Origin: Branchiostoma floridae
Taxonomy: Eukaryota; Chordata; Leptocardii; Amphioxiformes; Branchiostomatidae
Length of the DNA stretch: 38,742 bases
Direction: 5' to 3'
Assembly: GCF_000003815.2 (NCBI RefSeq)
Contig: NC_049984.1
Coordinates: 20,963,590-21,002,331 of the forward strand
Position 1 is the stretch's first letter. Every line of letters starts with the position of its first letter. The position numbers and the translations under genes are program-made. Positions 32,701 to 38,700 of this stretch are shown piece after piece. Below the pieces are notes generated by a model that did not search any database, was not told where the DNA came from, and saw only the letters and a program-made list of their open reading frames with translations.

Positions 32701-35700
32701 TTATGTTAAGTTACATTTAAAACAGGTCCAGGCATGAGTCTAACATGACCTGTTGTGTACAGTCTGGAAGTGAAGCCCCTAGAGGAGCGGGAGGGCAGCA
32801 ATGTTCTGGACCGCCACACCAGGAAGGCTTCAACTGGGGCCTTACATCACGAGGAGGAGGATGTCTTACTGGACGTGAGTACGGGAAGATGCTGCCTACA
32901 GGTTCATTTGTAACCAAAGCAAGTTTAGATGAAGGGATGATAGCATCTCAAGATGTCCATGTTGGGGAACAAGAAAATGCCAAATGTATATATCTTTTGA
33001 AATATTTCTATGTCAGTTGAAAAGAAGAGATTGCTGCTACTTGTAACAGATTTAAAATCAGTTAAGTGATGGTCTGTTTTTTTTTTATGGCAGTAACAGA
33101 TAATTGACATTTTTGGGACACTTACACGGGACTGCATATTGGGCCCCAACATCAGTATGTTGTGAACATGGTGAACAGATGCATTCCCAGTATGTTGTGC
33201 ATTTTAGGACATGGTGAACAGACTGATGCATTCCCAGTATGTTGTGCATGTTAGGACATGGTGAACAGACTGAGGCATTTCCAGTATGTTAGGACATGGT
33301 GAACAGACACATTTCCAGTATGTTGTGCATGTTAGGACATGGTGAACAGACACATTTCCAGTATATTGTGCATGTTAGGACATGAGTGGCAGTCCGACCT
33401 GGGAGGTGATCCAGCGACTTCAGACATGCACCAGTCTTAAGGGACAGAGTCTTCTCCTCAGGGTGCTGCTGAAGAGGGAGGGACCCAACTTCATCACTGA
33501 TGAAGGTAAGCAACAGGAGGAAAAGAAACGCCATGTAAATGTTTGCAAACAATATCCATTTAATATCATTATGCTGGATATGCAGCTTGTACTCTTAGCA
33601 CTTGTCCCTAGCACCATCACGACTATTCACATTACCATGAAGAAACATCTGCGTTGTCAAACCCCAATGTACCGCAACCATACTCCAGTCCAATGAGATA
33701 CCCACTTTGTGCCTTGAGGCGAGTTATTGGTTTTGCAATTCAAAGAAACAAACAAGTCTATAGAGTGATATAAAGTTAGCAACCTTTCCCCTGAAGTCAC
33801 ACAATGTAACACATGTTGGAGGGCAGTGATTCAGCACTGATGTTGTTTCTCCTGTACATGTATGTTTGTACAGGCACCATTGTGGACAGGCTGGAACGGC
33901 TGTGTAGGAAGGCTGGTGATATGAAATACTGGTGAGTCATCAAATGGTTCCGTCACCATAGATCATTGTACATTTGAGACACAAGTAGTCAGGATACTAG
34001 TAATCAAGAATTTGTTTTGTAAGTCTTCATGCCATATCTTTTTCATTTACGTATAGATGCATGATAATCTATATAAAGTCACATAAGTAAATTTCATAGA
34101 TGACATGAGTATGCTCATTAATTCAAGATAAACATTTTAATCTTGGATAAAATAACAACTGGGAATGATAGAAAGCAAGTTTTCAAACTATTTGTTTTGA
34201 GTTTAGTTTAAATATGGATAATATCTTTATTTGTTGTTAATAGATGTAACTCTTTAAAAAACAAGGTTTTTGCTGTCATTTTTACACCAAAAATGTTTGC
34301 AAAATGTAGCTATAGATGTCAACATTTCCATTGTGTTGTTTCAACCTCTAAGTCCGAAGTCGCAGACATGGAAAATTCTTATTTGTTAGTGTGCAACCAA
34401 GTTGAGGTGCTGCCCACTTGACTTGTTGGAGTAGTTGATATTTGCTGTTTGTACCTGTCAGGTCGGTGGTGCGCCTAACGCCCCACTTGACTTGTTGGAG
34501 TAGTTGATGTTTGTTGTTTGTACCTGTCAGGTCGGTGGTTCGCCTAACGCCCCACTTGACTTGTTGGAGTAGTTGATGTTTGTTGTTTGTACCTGTCAGG
34601 TCGGTGGTGCGCCTAACGCCCCACTTGACTTGTTGGAGTAGTTGATGTTTGTTGTTTGTACCTGTCAGGTCGGTGGTGCGCCTAACGCCCCACTTGACTT
34701 GTTGGAGTAGTTGATGTTTGTTGTTTGTACCTGTCAGGTCGTGGTGCGCCTAACGCCCCACTTGACTTGTTGGAGTAGTTGATGTTTGTTGTTTGTACCT
34801 GTCAGGTCGGTGGTGCGCCTAACGCCCCACTTGACTTGTTGGAGTAGTTGATGTTTGTTGTTTGTACCTGTCAGGTCGGTGGTGCGCCTAACGCCCCACT
34901 TGACTTGTTGGAGTAGTTGATGTTTGTTGTTTGTACCTGTCAGGTCGGTGGTGCGCCTAACGCCCCACTTGACTTGTTGGAGTAGTTGATGTTTGTTGTT
35001 TGTACCTGTCAGGTCGGTGGTGCGCCTAACGCCCCACTTGACTTGTTGGAGTAGTTGATGTTTGTTGTTTGTACCTGTCAGGTCGGTGGTGCGCCTAACG
35101 CCCCACTTGACTTGTTGGAGTAGTTGATGTTTGTTGTTTGTGCCTGTCANNNNNNNNNNNNNNNNNNNNNNNNNNNNNNNNNNNNNNNNNNNNNNNNNNN
35201 NNNNNNNNNNNNNNNNNNNNNNNNNNNNNNNNNNNNNNNNNNNNNNNNNNNNNNNNNNNNNNNNNNNNNNNNNNNNNNNNNNNNNNNNNNNNNNNNNNNN
35301 NNNNNNNNNNNNNNNNNNNNNNNNNNNNNNNNNNNNNNNNNNNNNNNNNNNNNNNNNNNNNNNNNNNNNNNNNNNNNNNNNNNNNNNNNNNNNNNNNNNN
35401 NNNNNNNNNNNNNNNNNNNNNNNNNNNNNNNNNNNNNNNNNNNNNNNNNNNNNNNNNNNNNNNNNNNNNNNNNNNNNNNNNNNNNNNNNNNNNNNNNNNN
35501 NNNNNNNNNNNNNNNNNNNNNNNNNNNNNNNNNNNNNNNNNNNNNNNNNNNNNNNNNNNNNNNNTGTGCCTAACGCCCACTTGACTTGTTGGAGTAGTTG
35601 ATGTTTGTTGTTTGTACCTGTCAGGTCGGTGGTGCGCCTAACGCCCCACTTGACTTGTTGGAGTAGTTGATGTTTGTTGTTTGTGCCTGTCAGGTCGGTG

Positions 35701-38700
35701 GTGCGCCTAACGCCCCACTTGACTTGTTGGAGTAGTTGATGTTTGTTGTTTGTACCTGTCAGGTCGGTGGTGCGCCTAACGCCCCACTTGACTTGTTGGA
35801 GTAGTTGATGTTGTTTGTACCTGTCAGGTCGGTGGTGCGCCTAACGCCCCACTTGACTTGTTGGAGTAGTTGATGTTTGTTGTTTGTACCTGTCAGGTCG
35901 GTGGTGCGCCTAACGCCCCACTTGACTTGTTGGAGTAGTTGATGTTTGTTGTTTGTACCTGTCAGGTCGGTGGTGCGCCTAACGCCCCACTTGACTTGTT
36001 GGAGTAGTTGATATTTGGTGTTTGTACCTGTCAGGTCGGTGGTGCGCCTGACGGCCAGTCTGTGTGGGAAGCTGGTGGACAGCCTGGCACCGTCCATCAC
36101 TAGTGTCCTGGTGCGGGGCAAACAGGTGAGTCATGGTGTCCTCATGTAACTATATACATATAGAATACAACACGGTGTATTCCGTATCACCCGAGGTGCC
36201 AGCCCGACCGCGGGTAATACTTAATGGCTCCCTCAAATGGGTTGGTCAGGTTTGTATATGTCATGTAATAGGTTGGTGTCTAGCACACAATTTATGATTG
36301 TTGATTTAACATTGTTAAATTGTGCTAGACATCATCTCAACAAAGCCAGAACTGTTCATACTTACAATGTACAAGAATGCAACTTACTATACTTACAATT
36401 GTTTTCAAAAGTGGTATTATGTATAACAGAATCAACAGATAATTCAAATCCACCATATGGACATGCAGAGTGATGTCAAACCTCACATTAAAAGGCAAAT
36501 GCAATTTTTTGCTCCATGTAGCCCTCTAAGCCTGTTAAGGTGTAAAATTTGTTGCCACATGGCATGTGTTGAAGGGCAAAGACCTCCAATGGCCGCCAGG
36601 CACCTAATGCATGCATAAGATGCATAAGAAAAAAGTTTAGTTGGTGAAAATCTCACATTGGCAGGCAAGTCTTACTTCTAAAGAGTGCAGCTGGCGATTT
36701 TGAAAACATTTGGTTCGGCGCAATGCACCTCCACAAACAGAATAAGAAACTCTGGTGACCTTTGACCTCCCTGATAACACCCAAACTATACTTACTCTAG
36801 ACTGTCTACAACACTCCAAACATGGTAGAAAGCCCATTTTTCTCACATGATAAAATAGCCAGAGTCCCTACCTAATTTCCAGCTCCAAAATGCCAACATT
36901 TCCATACAAAAAGGCTTCTTACACTTACATTTGTACTTTTGCAAGCCATCTTCAATGGCATCAAAATTCTAATTCTGCACATGTCTGTAATGGTGACCTT
37001 TCACCTGAACACATCTTCTACGTCCTACCTTTGGTACAGGTGACGTTAGGTGTGTTTGGTCATGAGGAGGAGGTGATCTCCAACCCCCTGTCCCCAGGGG
37101 AGATAAAGAATATCGTGTACAGTAAGTGTATGCCTCACGACGAGCGGGAGGCTGTTCTACAACAGGAGATGATTATCTACATCGGCAACATCATCTCAAC
37201 AACTCCAGAACTGTTCGACGGGATTCTGAAAATAAGGGTCGGGTAAGTCAAATTACTTCAAATTAAAGTTCTAGCAAGAGGAGAATATAGCACTTCCATG
37301 CTACAGAGTCATGGTATATTGCACCAGGCATTCTGATAGTGGATGCAAACAGGCAGCAAACACAATCATTGCCATGACAACATAGACTAAACAGGAGACA
37401 GTTACTGTGGTGATGTTATATTTGCCCCCAGCATTACCCAGATTTATTCATTATCTATGGAAAGTTCTTTGAAAACAGACAGTAATTTCCAACACACAAA
37501 TGTTAGGTACTTATTAGTAGTAACTTTTAGACTGTCAGTCTTTGTCATGGAATGAACAGGTGACTTGGTGACATCAAGGCTTGTGCAAGGAACCTTACAT
37601 TAGAGAGACGGAAAGACCAGGACACATCTCTAGTAGCATGGCTTTGACTTTTTTCAAAACTTCTTCTTTTGTTTGAGGCTACCAACTTCAACATGCTGAA
37701 GATTCTATAGCCTTTATACCAACTGTAAGTTTTTGATCCACTCAGACCAGGAAGGTCTCCTACTCTTTTCGATAAGTGTGGCAGGTTCTTTTACATGCTT
37801 GAGGTGTGGCTGTCCCCAAATACGGGACCTCCATTTAACATCCTATCCGAGGGACGACCCTAGCAGAAGCTAGGTACATCTTTTTACACCTGAGTGAGGT
37901 GAGGAAAGTCGTGTAAAGTGCCTTTCCCAAGGGGACAAGTTCGGTGGCATGGCGGGGTTCAAACTTGGGAGCTCTTGGGCCTGAACCCAACGCGCTGTCG
38001 ATTGTGCCACACAATCTCACAGATTGCAAACATTTATGCAGTGCAGGTGGGTCACAGGCAGCAGTTGCTGATGTTGTAACCAACACATAAATACATTAGA
38101 CACACAAGTAACATGAATACAATGAATGAGGAGCTGATTAGAAACGCTATACAATCATAAGATACAGTCTGAGATATCAAATATGATATCAGATGTCTAT
38201 AAAGCAGTCCAATTCAACAGTCTCTGCTTGAATACGCTAAGGCTGTGAGGTATGTTTTACAGACTGACTGGGCAGTTGTGTCCAGAAGCATACACAATAA
38301 AACTGGACTTGAATGTGGACCATGTTTCATGGGAATAGTCTGGGAGGTTTCACAACACATACATGTAGAGTCACCTGGACACTCCGTATCACTGAACAAA
38401 GAATCTAGGACACGGAATTAGACTTTTTTGCAAGAGGAATAAAAGAAGCCATTATGTATTGTATATCAGGGCTTTACAACCATCCCTCAACAGAGACGGG
38501 GGGTGCCATAGACTTTCTGCAACATATGATCCACTCACACGTCTAATGTCACACGTTCTATCTGCATAACATGACGTTACAGAAGCCATGGAAAAGAAGA
38601 GTTGGACATTTTCCAATTAAAAAGTTGGAAATTACATCCAGACGATTTAAATTTCTTATTTCTGTCCTTCAGCTGGTTCATCCAGGCAATGAAGAATGAA

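Noticed and set aside
35095-36121. Minus-strand frame with a 23-residue repeat, and frames through the gap
   Set aside because: 69 is divisible by 3, so the minisatellite stays open on one strand by chance; part is Ns, and the sense strand is PHKB.
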